From NCBI RefSeq assembly GCF_038007305.1, contig NZ_JBBOWV010000003.1:1-50474 (forward strand): a DNA stretch of 50,474 nucleotides. The letters are read 5' to 3'. Position 1 is the first letter of the stretch; the number at the start of each line of letters is the position of its first letter. The notes under the pieces are model-generated. The model made no database searches. It had not been told where the DNA came from and worked only from the letters and a program-made list of their open reading frames with translations. This DNA is from Solibacillus sp. FSL W7-1436 (lineage in GTDB: Bacteria; Bacillota; Bacilli; Bacillales_A; Planococcaceae). The position numbers were made by a program, and so were the translations under genes. Below are positions 35,272-43,617 of the stretch, piece after piece.

Positions 35272-35481
35272 ATGAACCAATATGAATTTAAGAACATCAC
35301 AATTAAGATTCACAATGGCGATAATAGCAAAACTGCTCTAATCGTTAATAAAGAAACATCCGAACAACTTAATTTATTAAATGCAAATAACTTCGCTACA
35401 TTAAGAACAAAACTTGAAAATTACTTCTCAAAGGAAAATCTTTTAGAAGTTGGCGAAACAATAGATCACATTTTCAAGTAA
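35272..35481 (+). CDS. Small hypothetical protein
   Basis: 69 residues from ATG 35272; AGGAGG lies 8 bases upstream, better than the in-frame TTG at 35269. The sequence (EFKNITIKIHNGDNSKTALIVNKETSEQLN, then LRTKLENYFSKENLLEVGETIDHIFK) suggests an N-terminal strand pair and C-terminal helices. Not recognised. A strong ribosome site and the terminator at 35490 support a real, single-gene transcript. Confidence 0.65.
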   Translation: MNQYEFKNITIKIHNGDNSKTALIVNKETSEQLNLLNANNFATLRTKLENYFSKENLLEVGETIDHIFK

Positions 35482-35489
35482 GGATAACA

Positions 35490-35521
35490 GAGCAAGGTAC
35501 TGTTTGTACCTCGCTCTTTTT
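35490..35521 (+). terminator. Terminator after the 69-residue gene
   Basis: Arms GAGCAAGGTAC and GTACCTCGCTC (one mismatch) with loop TGTTT, then TTTTT. Confidence 0.85.
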
Positions 35522-35620
35522 CATTCCCCGTAAAACGCATAATTGTACTCCATAAACGCGCCAAGATTGTTGAATAACTAAATTAAATCAATATGTTCAC
35601 AAAGTTAAGTACAAGAAAAT

Positions 35621-35718
35621 TCCCAAACACCACTTTGGGAGCCAACACCCTTTATTCAATTGAATAAGGGGTTATTTTGACGCTTATAAACAGTAAATCC
35701 CCAAACCTCGATTTGGGA
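35621..35718. repeat. Cluster of three short hairpins
   Basis: TCCCAAA/TTTGGGA around CACCAC (35621-35640); CCCTTTATTCAA/TTGAATAAGGGG with almost no loop (35648-35671); and TCCCCAAA/TTTGGGA around CCTCGA (35698-35718). A related CCCAAA...TTTGGG hairpin at 36414 has been split by the IS3 element. The 35522-35793 stretch holds no other supported feature. Confidence 0.55.
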
Positions 35719-35793
35719 ACTATAAGGTCGGAATAAGAATTGTTGTAAATAAACTGGACAAAATAAACTTAAATAAAATTTAGGGTGATGAAG

Positions 35794-36342
35794 TTGAAAA
35801 AAATTTTTCCTCTTTTCTTATATTTATTAGGTTTCTTAATTTTGGGAATAAACGATAGACATGTTTCTGGAAATACAAACGATATTCCTCCACCTTTTGA
35901 GGAAATATATCCTGAAATAGGGTACAAATCGGTAGATGTTGCAGTCGACGATTTTGAACAACATTTTAATCAAGAGCCTATGTTACCAATAAGAGTACCA
36001 CCAATTAGCTTTACGCATTACTGGGGCAGGTTTAGTGATTTAGATGGCGAAGCAAATGACACTCTTGAGGTTACATTTATAAGTGAACATTTTCCTAATA
36101 ATCACTTTAAGATTGATGTGCGATCTATTCAACATAAAATCTCGTTTGAAAAGTATAAATCTAAAGAGATTCAATTAAAAAATGGGAATAATGCAATATA
36201 TACGGGAGAATTATTCCCTGGTTTTAAATTGTTGATATTCGAAACAGTTCATTGGCAATATGTGTTTAGTGTTGATGAAGATGTTTCCGATGAAGTAACA
36301 CCTGAAATACTCGTCCAAATAGCAAATTCGATTGATTTCTAA
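35794..36342 (+). CDS. Secreted or membrane-anchored protein of unknown function
   Basis: About 182 residues from TTG 35794, chosen because AGGGTGA lies about 5 bases upstream; ATG 35788 and GTG 35785 in frame overlap that site. The N-terminus KKIFPLFLYLLGFLILGIN is a signal peptide or anchor without a lipobox. The exported domain has a repeated beta pattern (YWGRFSDLDGEANDTLEVTFIS, then FKIDVRSIQHKISFEKYKSKEIQLKNG), resembling DUF4367-type extracellular domains of Bacilli (uncertain). No operon partner is seen. Confidence 0.6.
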   Translation: MKKIFPLFLYLLGFLILGINDRHVSGNTNDIPPPFEEIYPEIGYKSVDVAVDDFEQHFNQEPMLPIRVPPISFTHYWGRFSDLDGEANDTLEVTFISEHFPNNHFKIDVRSIQHKISFEKYKSKEIQLKNGNNAIYTGELFPGFKLLIFETVHWQYVFSVDEDVSDEVTPEILVQIANSIDF

Positions 36343-36465
36343 AAATCCTTATTTAACTAACGCTTTAGTGAAACAAGTATTTATAACGTATACAAAACAA
36401 ATCTAAATAACGTTCCCAAATCAAAGTTTGAAGTGACCCCCAAAAGTTAGACACGGTTATTTCGC

Positions 36466-37275
36466 TTAGGCAGCTTGGGTAAAATGAGTTCGGTATTGTA
36501 CCGGACTCATTTTAAATTTGGCCTTTAGACGTTTCGTGTTGTAATAATGAATATATTTTTCGAGCTCTTCTTTAAAGTGCTCAATACTTTCAAATTCTTT
36601 TAAGTAAAGGAATTCTGATTTCATGATGCCAAAGAAATTCTCCATCACCGAGTTGTCGTAACAGTTGCCTTTTCGTGACATGCTTTGCACAATGCCTCTT
36701 GATTGGAGCGCATGGCGATATTGCTTCATTTGATAATGCCAGCCTTGATCGGAATGCATGAGTAGCTGGTGGTCTTCTGGCAAACGCTCTAATGCTTTAT
36801 CTAACATGTCTGAAACAAGAGAGAAAGTAGGTCTAGAGCCGATTGTATAAGTAATAATTTCACCATTAAACATATCTAAAACTGGCGATAAATACAGCTT
36901 TTCGCTAAATAATTTAATCTCTGAAATATCCGTTGTCCATTTTTCATTTGGTGCTTCCGCTGTAAATTGGCGGTCTAAAATATTTGGGGCAATTTTCCCC
37001 ACTGAGCCTTTATACGATTTATATTTTTTCATCCGGACAATACATTTTAGGCCGAGTTCTTTCATGAGGCGCTGTACCTTTTTGTGGTTCACTTTTTGCC
37101 CACGATTCGCCAGCTCATCCCGAATACGACGGTAGCCATAACGACCATCATGTTCCTTATAAATGGCTTGAATATCGTCTTTTAATTTCGTGTCTGGATC
37201 AGGCAAATCTAATTTCTTTGCGATTTGATAAAACGTACTGCGTGGAATTTCTGCGTACGCTACAAGTGCTTTCAC
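36466..37275 (-). CDS. IS3 transposase, OrfB
   Basis: A 269-residue catalytic part with the rve integrase core. Seen: WTTDISEIKL (first Asp), LLMHSDQGWHYQ (second Asp), CYDNSVMENFFGIMKSE (Glu), and the C-terminal YHYYNTKRLKAKFKMSPVQYR. The helical HTH_21-type segment is at the N-terminus. It lies in the -1 frame relative to OrfA, so the active enzyme is probably the OrfAB fusion made by frameshifting around the AAAG-rich stretch near 37305-37315. Confidence 0.92.
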   Translation of the reverse strand: MKALVAYAEIPRSTFYQIAKKLDLPDPDTKLKDDIQAIYKEHDGRYGYRRIRDELANRGQKVNHKKVQRLMKELGLKCIVRMKKYKSYKGSVGKIAPNILDRQFTAEAPNEKWTTDISEIKLFSEKLYLSPVLDMFNGEIITYTIGSRPTFSLVSDMLDKALERLPEDHQLLMHSDQGWHYQMKQYRHALQSRGIVQSMSRKGNCYDNSVMENFFGIMKSEFLYLKEFESIEHFKEELEKYIHYYNTKRLKAKFKMSPVQYRTHFTQAA

Positions 37276-37307
37276 CGAATAAATCTCCCTTAATTCACAA
37301 ATGACTT

Positions 37308-37820
37308 TTACTTTGTCTTTCGTGGTGATGCTTCCTTGGCTTGAACTAAGGCATTCAACTTTTTTAAATAGGCATTTTCCATTTCTAACTGTTGGATACG
37401 TGCTTGAAGTGCTTCTGTAGAGCCTTCTACTAAATTCTTTTTAAATGATTTCGTTCCTTGTTTTTTCATAGATGGACGCCCCTTTTTCTTTGGCTGAAGG
37501 GCATCCTCTCCTAATGTTTCGAATTGTTTTTGCCAATTCCGTATGCATGAACCGGCGCCAATATTGAAAATCGCTGCCGTTTCATAGAAGGACGTACCAT
37601 GTTCAGTCATATAGTTAAGTACGTCTAGTTTAAACGCTTTTGAATAATTTGTATATCTTCTGACGAACGCTTCTACACCGTTCTTTTGATATTGTTTCGT
37701 CAACGTTAGTAAATAACGATGTGAAATTCCAAACTCCGCAGCGACGACTCTGGAGCTTTGCCTGCTCGTTAAATAGCGTTCAACCACTGCTAATTTTTGT
37801 TCGGCACTCATTTTAGCCAT
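37308..37820 (-). CDS. IS3 transposase, OrfA
   Basis: A 170-residue DNA-binding part with two helix-turn-helix units (EQKLAVVERYLTSRQSSRVVAAEFGISHRYLL, and KLDVLNYMTEHGTSFYETAAIFNI...IRNWQKQF). A leucine-zipper-like coiled coil follows (ALQARIQQLEMENAYLKKLNAL) before the frameshift site. It is the longer, two-domain OrfA of IS150-type elements. Confidence 0.9.
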   Translation of the reverse strand: MAKMSAEQKLAVVERYLTSRQSSRVVAAEFGISHRYLLTLTKQYQKNGVEAFVRRYTNYSKAFKLDVLNYMTEHGTSFYETAAIFNIGAGSCIRNWQKQFETLGEDALQPKKKGRPSMKKQGTKSFKKNLVEGSTEALQARIQQLEMENAYLKKLNALVQAKEASPRKTK

Positions 37821-37894
37821 GAAAAAAACACCTCATTCGTTAGTATTGTGTCTAACAAATGGGGTGCAGTTCAGTTTTGGGACACTTTAATAAG

Positions 37895-37930
37895 GCACGA
37901 ACGTTGATTTAACAGCGTTTCGTGCTTTTT
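37895..37930 (+). terminator. Hairpin with T tract
   Basis: GCACGAA (37895-37901) pairs with TTCGTGC (37919-37925), with an inner CG/CG, then TTTTT. The gene it serves is unclear, since the upstream DNA is the IS3 element. Confidence 0.6.
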
Positions 37931-38081
37931 CTTGTGAACATTGTTTATGCGGTATTTTATACAAAGTAATAAGCGGTTGATGCAGCGGTGTTTGCACTTA
38001 CTGGCGTGTTATTCAGCTTGCATAAAATTGTGTATATTTCTTATCGTTGTAAACCCATCATTTCTGACGCTACCTTCTAAA

Positions 38082-38121
38082 AAAGTTCTTCAATTAAATG
38101 GCCCTTTAATTGAAGAACTTT
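38082..38121. terminator. Long perfect inverted repeat
   Basis: Perfect 17-bp arms (AAAGTTCTTCAATTAAA and its complement) with loop TGGCCC. No gene that can be supported reads into it from either side within 37869-38687. Confidence 0.6.
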
Positions 38122-38234
38122 ATTTTCACTTTACAGGTTCTTAATCCAAAAGAAAAACCGAAATCCCCTTTTAGAAATAGGAAATTCCGGTACATCTTTA
38201 TTTATAATCTACACCAAGTTGTGTTATAAAAATC

Positions 38235-38315
38235 GCTGCGGTTGAAATTTTCTTTTTCAATGGTGTAGATGAGCACCTTGTCCAAACTATTATGAAACTG
38301 AAGAAAGACAAATGA
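38235..38315 (+). pseudogene. IS66 TnpA remnant
   Basis: The 26-codon frame AAVEIFFFNGVDEHLVQTIM...KKDK-stop aligns with the end of the IS66 TnpA at 50201-50392 (VAEISFFNGVDERIIQTIMKELKG). Inverted repeats AAAAATCGCTGC (38228-38239) and GCAGCGATTTTT (38370-38381) flank the fragment. It is a relic of an older IS66-type insertion. Confidence 0.75.
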
Positions 38316-38687
38316 GTGAAAGGAATTGATGAATTAAGTAAACATTATTAAACAACCTTAATGAGAAAAGCAGCGATTTTTAGAAGGGACATTTTGTAAT
38401 TTTTTCGAAAACAGTACAGTTATTTAGATAATAAATACTTTAAAAAAAATAGACGTTCACTTACTCGGATATTTTCTGCAGTTTACGCATTTAAGTTTAG
38501 TTGGTTTTTAATGTAACATTTCAAAGATCATCTTTTTAAAGCAGTTACGGAAGACGATATTTTTAAATGGAACTATAACAATTAAAACATCTTACTATAA
38601 TTCCATATATTCCAAAGGAAGTGTAACGAAAAAAAAGAGCTTTTATATTATTGTAAACCTTATTTTTATCGTATCATTAGAAGTTTT

Positions 38688-39041
38688 CTAATCTTCTTCG
38701 TTAAAAGCCTCCTGTATATCCGCCACTATTTTAGTAATTAATTTCAGTTCCTTTTCACTACAATTCGCTAATCTATATTCTAATTTGTTTAATAGTGTTT
38801 GTTTTGCAGGTTCTTGTTTTTCTAGGAATTGAGTTAAATCAAATAAATCCTCAGGTAATACCTCTAATCCAGTAGTAATTTTTTCTAAGGTTTGAATAGT
38901 TATGTTTCTACTGGCTCTTTCTACCCCAGCCAAATAAGAAGTTTGCATCTCGCATTTTTCAGCGAGTTCTTCTTGTGTAAGGCCTCTTAATTTTCTTATG
39001 TATTGAATATTTTGTCCTAATACCTTCATTAGATCGCTCAT
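38688..39041 (-). CDS. XRE family regulator
   Basis: A 117-residue protein. The N-terminal helix-turn-helix domain is clear (LGQNIQYIRKLRGLTQEELAEKCEMQTSYLAGVERASRNITIQTLEKI, residues 8-56), and a helical C-terminal dimerisation part follows. It is divergent from the DGQHR gene with 129 bp between starts. That gap holds GTATTTAAAATAC, TTAAAAATAATAATTATTTG and ACTTATAAGT as operator candidates. It probably controls itself and the DGQHR gene, in the manner of restriction-modification control proteins. Confidence 0.88.
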   Translation of the reverse strand: MSDLMKVLGQNIQYIRKLRGLTQEELAEKCEMQTSYLAGVERASRNITIQTLEKITTGLEVLPEDLFDLTQFLEKQEPAKQTLLNKLEYRLANCSEKELKLITKIVADIQEAFNEED

Positions 39042-39061
39042 TGAATCACCTCAACTTAAGC

Positions 39062-39160
39062 CTAGGTGAGTATTTAAAATACAAACAGATACTTAAAAAT
39101 AATAATTATTTGATTTTATAACTTATAAGTAATAAAATGAAGTGTGATTTTATAAGGAGT
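39062..39160. promoter_or_regulatory. Divergent promoter region of the XRE and DGQHR genes
   Basis: Contains GTATTTAAAATAC (about 39069-39081), TTAAAAATAATAATTATTT (about 39092-39110), and the 10-bp palindrome ACTTATAAGT (39121-39130). The TAAAAATAA half-site resembles the hsd operators at 26528-26627, which raises the possibility of a shared regulator (inference). Confidence 0.4.
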
Positions 39161-39170
39161 GAAATTTTAA

Positions 39171-40163
39171 ATGAGTAATAATTTAAGTACAAGTGTAGTT
39201 CTAGAAAATGTGGTGCAGTCGAAGATGAGGGGAAGGGTTATTTATCAAGGGGCCGTATCATCCCAAGTAGCCGTGAATTTTTCATATTCTAAATTATTTA
39301 ATGATCCATCAGGAAAAGGCTATCAACGTCCAATCAATAAAAAACGTTGCACAAATTTTGCGGATTATTTATCACAAGGGGAAGACTCTTTATATACACC
39401 TATTTTATTAAATGCTGCAGGTAATTGGGAATTTCATGCATATGACCGTCAACGTCCAAATTATGGTCGTTTAATTTGTCGTAAAAAAGCAACCTTAATG
39501 GATGGCCAGCATCGTTTAGGAGGAATAAAAGAGTACATCGAGGAAACAGGTAGCACTCTAAGTGTGCCTTTTTTGGCGTTTCATTATTTAGATGAAGATG
39601 AGGAAATCAAACTTTTTGATGTAATTAATACAAAAGCGAAAGGGATAGGGACTTCACTCAGTCGTTATTTAAATCGTGATAATGATGACTTAAGTTGGGT
39701 CGCAACAAATTTAATATTAAAACCAGAAAGTCCATTTTTTAGTAAAGGAACATTGATTGGTAAGCGCACACGTGAGAAACATATTACATTACAGAACCTT
39801 TATCACATCGTTAATTTACTTACAAAGAAATCTGATTTAGCAAAATTGCCAAAAGAAAAGATATTAAACTTAACAATGTTCTATTTTAATTTAATCAAAG
39901 AATTGCTACCAGATGAATGGGAGGATTATCAAAACTATCGATTAACACATATAACATGTTTAAATGCATTAGCGATTGTAGGAAACGAACTAATTAATGA
40001 AAATTATTTAGCGAAGTCACAGCAACCAGATTCGGTTAGGATTGCTAATAAACTAGTTAATTTAGGGGAGATTGATTGGTCTGCAACTGGAGACTTAAAA
40101 TTTGTTAAGGGAGTGGCCGGAACCAAGTTGCTTGCGGGAGATATTAGAAACTGTATTAAATAA
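39171..40163 (+). CDS. DGQHR domain protein (DndB-like)
   Basis: A 330-residue protein with the family hallmark LMDGQHRLGGIKEYIE near residue 113. A ParB/sulfiredoxin-like N-terminal part contains RPINKKRCTNFADYLSQGEDSLYTPILL, and EEIKLFDVINTKAKGIGTSL follows. DndB controls DNA phosphorothioation genes, and DGQHR proteins occur in other modification systems. Here no dnd, dpd or ssp partner is present; the only neighbour is the XRE regulator. TAAGGAG lies 11 bases before the ATG. It is followed by transposase debris rather than an operon, so partners may have been lost. Confidence 0.8.
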   Translation: MSNNLSTSVVLENVVQSKMRGRVIYQGAVSSQVAVNFSYSKLFNDPSGKGYQRPINKKRCTNFADYLSQGEDSLYTPILLNAAGNWEFHAYDRQRPNYGRLICRKKATLMDGQHRLGGIKEYIEETGSTLSVPFLAFHYLDEDEEIKLFDVINTKAKGIGTSLSRYLNRDNDDLSWVATNLILKPESPFFSKGTLIGKRTREKHITLQNLYHIVNLLTKKSDLAKLPKEKILNLTMFYFNLIKELLPDEWEDYQNYRLTHITCLNALAIVGNELINENYLAKSQQPDSVRIANKLVNLGEIDWSATGDLKFVKGVAGTKLLAGDIRNCIK

Positions 40164-40184
40164 ATCAGTATAATTATTCAACGC

Positions 40185-40259
40185 ATGTCTCTCAAAGCAA
40201 CGTGTGCAGACAAGGCGGCAATGGAAAACTTCTTTGGCTTACTAAAACAGGAAATGTAA
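40185..40259 (+). pseudogene. IS3 transposase remnant
   Basis: The 24-residue frame MSLKATCADKAAMENFFGLL(KQEM) matches the Glu-bearing end of an IS3 OrfB (compare MSRKGNCYDNSVMENFFGIM at the intact element) and then stops. It is a relic of a different IS150-type element. Confidence 0.75.
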
Positions 40260-40320
40260 ATACATCAAAAGATGACATGCAATAATTAGCTTATGCTTTA
40301 GTTTAAATTATACAAACGAT

Positions 40321-40367
40321 GATATAACATCTATATCTACTGATATTTCAGATATAGATGTTATATC
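40321..40367. terminator. Perfect 18-bp inverted repeat between convergent genes
   Basis: GATATAACATCTATATCT (40321-40338) and AGATATAGATGTTATATC (40350-40367) with an 11-nt spacer that itself can pair (CTGA/TCAG). It lies between the plus-strand remnant and the minus-strand MerR-like gene. It is made of the same ATATC-type words as the promoter of that gene, so it could be a binding site as well as a terminator. Confidence 0.5.
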
Positions 40368-40408
40368 GTTGTATTCGATTTAACAGGCTTCTTGCCCCCA
40401 AATCGCAA

Positions 40409-40969
40409 TTAGGTTTCCCGCCAAAATTTCCACCAGGATTTTTTCTTCTCTTCCTCTGCAGCTAATTGTCTTCTTGTTTCCATTGATTCTTTTAAAGCCA
40501 ACATCAACTTCTTATCTCTTTCATCAATACTATTTTCAATATAGTTTTGCTGCTTTTCTAATTGTTCCAACAGTTTTTGATTGAACTGCATTTGATTATT
40601 TTTAAATGTCTCAAACACTTCTAATAACTTACTGTAATCAGGGTTTGCTATAGGTGCTGCATCTGTTATATCGTCTATGTCAGATTCTAATATGGCTTTC
40701 ACCGCTTGACTCAAAGTTAACGATCCTGAATTTTTAAGCGTTACAATTTCCTTTATTACCTCTACATCTTTTGGATAAAAGACACGATGCCCTACTGAAT
40801 TTTTATTAAATTCATATTGCTGCTTTTGCATTAATGCACAATATTTCCTCAGCGTACTTTCCTGGACACCCAGCATTTTACTTACCGTAACAGTGTCATA
40901 AATAAGTTCCCCACCAATTGTTTTATCAGATATATCCGATATAAAATTTATATTCGATGTATCAGACAT
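40409..40969 (-). CDS. MerR-like coiled-coil plasmid protein (DUF3967-like)
   Basis: A 186-residue protein. A MerR-type winged helix spans about residues 25-90 (YDTVTVSKMLGVQESTLRKYCALM, then HRVFYPKDVEVIKEIV). A coiled coil covers about 115-175 (LLEVFETFKNNQMQFNQKLLEQLEKQ), and the C-terminus is the aromatic tail KKSWWKFWRE, typical of DUF3967-ending plasmid proteins. Its job is unknown; related proteins occur on Bacillus plasmids. Upstream, ATATCAGATATATCAGG and similar words (41045-41085) suggest self-binding sites. Its first 110 bases and promoter are duplicated at 44707-45000. Confidence 0.7.
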   Translation of the reverse strand: MSDTSNINFISDISDKTIGGELIYDTVTVSKMLGVQESTLRKYCALMQKQQYEFNKNSVGHRVFYPKDVEVIKEIVTLKNSGSLTLSQAVKAILESDIDDITDAAPIANPDYSKLLEVFETFKNNQMQFNQKLLEQLEKQQNYIENSIDERDKKLMLALKESMETRRQLAAEEEKKKSWWKFWRET

Positions 40970-41152
40970 AACATATCACCCCCTCTAATACATACAATTC
41001 GTAAAAACTCACTACATTCCTTTATAAATCGTTCTACAAAATAAGACATATCAGATATATCAGGTATAACTGATGTAAATAATATAATCAGCACGTAAGC
41101 TCAGTGAATAAGTGCGTTTCGTTGAATTAAAAAGCATGAGTCCGATACAATA
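40860..41152 (-). repeat. Segment duplicated at 44707-45000
   Basis: The 5' part of the MerR-like gene, its promoter and a piece of IS3 end recur at 44707-45000 in the same orientation with roughly 85% identity by eye (near-identical inside the coding part). Confidence 0.8.
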
Positions 41153-41209
41153 TCGAACTCATGCCTCACAGGTTACCTGAAATAATCGCGCCTAACTTTT
41201 GGGGGCCAC
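41135..41209 (+). mobile_element. IS3 end remnant
   Basis: The complement reads GTGGCCCCCAAAAGTTAGGC followed further on by a truncated copy of the orfB 3' end (GAGTTCGATATTGTATCGG). This matches the left end of the intact IS3 at 36434-36510 in the opposite orientation. No open frame remains. Confidence 0.7.
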
Positions 41210-41286
41210 TACCCTCTTACTCCACTTAAACCATAAGCCCTTTAAATAAATTACCAATAAATCCTTTGAAGTCTTATTCAATTAAA

Positions 41287-41310
41287 TGGGCGCGATTGTT
41301 GAGTAACACA
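41287..41310 (-). repeat. Right copy of the 24-bp inverted repeat
   Basis: The complement matches 34992-35015 at 23 of 24 positions. Confidence 0.6.
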
Positions 41311-41363
41311 AGAAGAAAATAATTATACTTTTTTATAAAAAACTAACTTATAACTATTAAGGG

Positions 41364-41407
41364 AGAATCCGTTTTGAACAATACTTTTTCAAATGGATTC
41401 TTTTTTA
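41364..41407 (+). terminator. Terminator-like hairpin
   Basis: AGAATCCGTTTTGAA (41364-41378) pairs imperfectly with TTCAAATGGATTCT (41388-41401), then TTTTTT. A second perfect hairpin TTATTTCTAA/TTAGAAATAA lies at 41499-41523, and a GTAGG/CCTAC stem with inner TTGG/CCAA lies near 41685-41715. The stretch 40970-42067 holds no gene that can be supported. Confidence 0.6.
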
Positions 41408-42067
41408 TTTGTTATAAAATAAGGAATTAAGGAGTATTTTGTTCAAACTTTATTTCAAAGCTACAAAAAACTGTTTTCTAAGTTAGTTGTAAACTAGTTT
41501 ATTTCTAAATATTTTAGAAATAAGTAAGCTAGCTTTTTTCGATACAAATTGATGAAATGGTATTGTTAGCAATTTAACAAATAATTCCTTTCCTTTAAAT
41601 ACAAAAATACCATTTTAATATAATAAAAACTCCCCTTATCAAAATTGAAATCCCACCCATAAAATTATCTTGATTTTTCATTAGTAGGTTCGTTGGCACG
41701 TTCCAATGCCTACTCTAAATTCTTGCGAAAACCAAACATTTATTTACCTAATTTTATTACACATAGGCCTATGATTTGAAGGTATATGTGGCGGCACATT
41801 AATTTAAACCTTTAAAATAACAAGCCTTTAAGCCATTTCTACATGCTTACAATATACCCTAAAAAGAAGTACCTAATTTTGGGTAATCACCTGGGTTTTC
41901 ACCTTAATAATTCCTTATTAAATTGAACAAAAATATCCCCCTTTTACACACTGCTTTATACTTGAAACACTTAGATTTTCTATTAAACAATTAGCCAATC
42001 TATTCTACTTATGTTATATTATGATTAATTCAAATTTACTTTTGTAAATTATGTAAAAACGGGACTA

Positions 42068-42126
42068 CCCCGAAACTGATTTCCGCTTAGTTATTCGCTA
42101 AGTGGAAACCTGTTTCGGGGTTTTTT
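42068..42126 (+). promoter_or_regulatory. Two-stem leader hairpin, attenuator or terminator
   Basis: Outer arms CCCCGAAAC (42068-42076) and GTTTCGGGG (42112-42120) followed by TTTTTT; inner arms TTTCCGCTTAG (42080-42090) and CTAAGTGGAAA (42098-42108). It is a very stable intrinsic terminator placed 39 bases before the replication-relaxation start and downstream of a TATATT/TATGAT-type promoter region near 42015. This suggests readthrough control. A hairpin AATTTAC/GTAAATT (about 42033-42050) precedes it. Confidence 0.7.
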
Positions 42127-42164
42127 GTTTATTTAATCCGTTTGAAAAGGAGGAAACATTTATA

Positions 42165-43559
42165 GTGACAGCACCATTACTGTTTATTGATGGGAAAAGC
42201 TACACATTTTCTCATGCAGAACCAATCCCAAATAATGCAAAGGGCTTGTACCTTTCGGAATACGAGTTCACCATCTTACAACAGATTTATCTTCATCGCA
42301 TGGTAGAAGCAAGTAGGGTTCATATTCTGTTCAAAATAGAAAGGAGTTCGATGAGGGCAAATAGCATCACGAATCGACTCGCTAAATTAGTAGAATATAA
42401 AATTCTTAAACGTAAGCAATCTGACACAAAGAGTATTCGTTATCGGAAATACTATTATTACATTGGGGAAGTAGGCTACGAAATTTTAAGGAAATATCAT
42501 CCTTTTCCTATGGGTGCTTACTCGCCTAAAGATTGGAAAATACCCAATGCGCACAATGAAAGCTGTACCAATGCCATTATAGAGGCTCACAGCGCTAATG
42601 CTTTGCGTGAACAACCGTTTAATATTCGCTATGAGCGAGGCAGTCATCATGAACTCATACGTGAACGTGCTAATTTGAATGGTTGGGTAATCCCCGATTA
42701 TATTTTGCAGCATGAAAATTTACTGATGTGTATTGAGTATGATACGGGCACTGAACCTGTCGGCCGCATTACAGAAAAGTCTAAAATATATGCTGGCAAG
42801 TTGGAATTACTAAAACAGAAAGGGTACCGATTAGCGATTATTTATTTAAAGAGCTCGAGCAATACAGGAAAAAGTAGCATACGCCGTATCCAGTCTATGA
42901 AAGCAGCGCATGAAACCATCTATAAACAAATACGGGATATTCCAATTTATGTCGTTGATGAAGCAGATTTATATACAATTGTTGAAAAATTATGCCTTGG
43001 TATGTATCCCTACCAATATGAGCAAACGCTATCGATTATCTTGAAGGCAGAACTCTTAGAACGTCTCAATAATAAGCAAGCGAAAGCCTTACGCTCCAAT
43101 TCAATTGGATTATCTGAAATGTTACTTGAAAAAAAGGATGAATTTTTATTCCCCGAAAACTTTATTTTTCGCGCAGATCAATTTTTTGAGCACCGTGGCA
43201 CTGTTAAAACGGTTGTATACTGTGCTGGAGAAATCGGTAGTGTACACACATATATCCATTTACGCATAGCCAATAGTATATTCGCTAAGGCAAATGAATC
43301 TTTACTGATGACTGAAGTGAGTCCAATTGAATTACTCGTCACCTATGAAGGTATAGACAATACACAATTGATAAAGGAAGTGTTGGGGATACCACCACGC
43401 CTAGATATTCGCTTACAAACCTCTCTTGAAGTAGAGTTTGTATTTAATTTACTGTTTGATAGATATGGTACCGCTAATTTAGAGAATATGTTCGGTGATC
43501 CCATACAACGGTTAAAATCAATTTCTGCATTCAAAATGATTTGGGAGGAACATAAATGA
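42165..43559 (+). CDS. Replication-relaxation family protein
   Basis: About 464 residues from GTG 42165 (AAGGAGG, 11 bases upstream). The frame is open back to 42102, but that ATG lies inside the terminator hairpin. An N-terminal winged helix (LSEYEFTILQQIYLHRMVEASRVHILF...SITNRLAKLVEYKILKRK) is followed by a nuclease-like core, VIPDYILQHENLLMCIEYDTGTEP, and KLELLKQKGYRLAIIYL. This fits the Replic_Relax family of plasmid and conjugative-element proteins, which are related to relaxase-type replication helpers. A role in plasmid replication or mobilisation is inferred. Confidence 0.7.
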   Translation: MTAPLLFIDGKSYTFSHAEPIPNNAKGLYLSEYEFTILQQIYLHRMVEASRVHILFKIERSSMRANSITNRLAKLVEYKILKRKQSDTKSIRYRKYYYYIGEVGYEILRKYHPFPMGAYSPKDWKIPNAHNESCTNAIIEAHSANALREQPFNIRYERGSHHELIRERANLNGWVIPDYILQHENLLMCIEYDTGTEPVGRITEKSKIYAGKLELLKQKGYRLAIIYLKSSSNTGKSSIRRIQSMKAAHETIYKQIRDIPIYVVDEADLYTIVEKLCLGMYPYQYEQTLSIILKAELLERLNNKQAKALRSNSIGLSEMLLEKKDEFLFPENFIFRADQFFEHRGTVKTVVYCAGEIGSVHTYIHLRIANSIFAKANESLLMTEVSPIELLVTYEGIDNTQLIKEVLGIPPRLDIRLQTSLEVEFVFNLLFDRYGTANLENMFGDPIQRLKSISAFKMIWEEHK

Positions 43560-43617
43560 ATATTCCATTAAAAGGTAAGTTGCTATGGTTTAATGACAGG
43601 CTAAAGGTATGGGAAAT

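Larger units (their letters stand above)
36435..37867 (-). mobile_element. IS3 family element (complete)
   Basis: Imperfect terminal repeats GACCCCCAAAAGTTAGACAC (left) and GCACCCCATTTGTTAGACAC (right, inverted) match at 15 of 20 positions. A 3-bp target duplication AGT flanks it (36432-36434 and 37868-37870). It carries two overlapping-frame orfs. Removing it joins two halves of a CCCAAA/TTTGGG hairpin, so it landed in that repeat. It appears intact. Confidence 0.85.

Noticed and set aside
42102-42164. ATG 42102 as start of the replication-relaxation gene
   Set aside because: It lies inside a strong terminator hairpin; GTG 42165 follows AAGGAGG.
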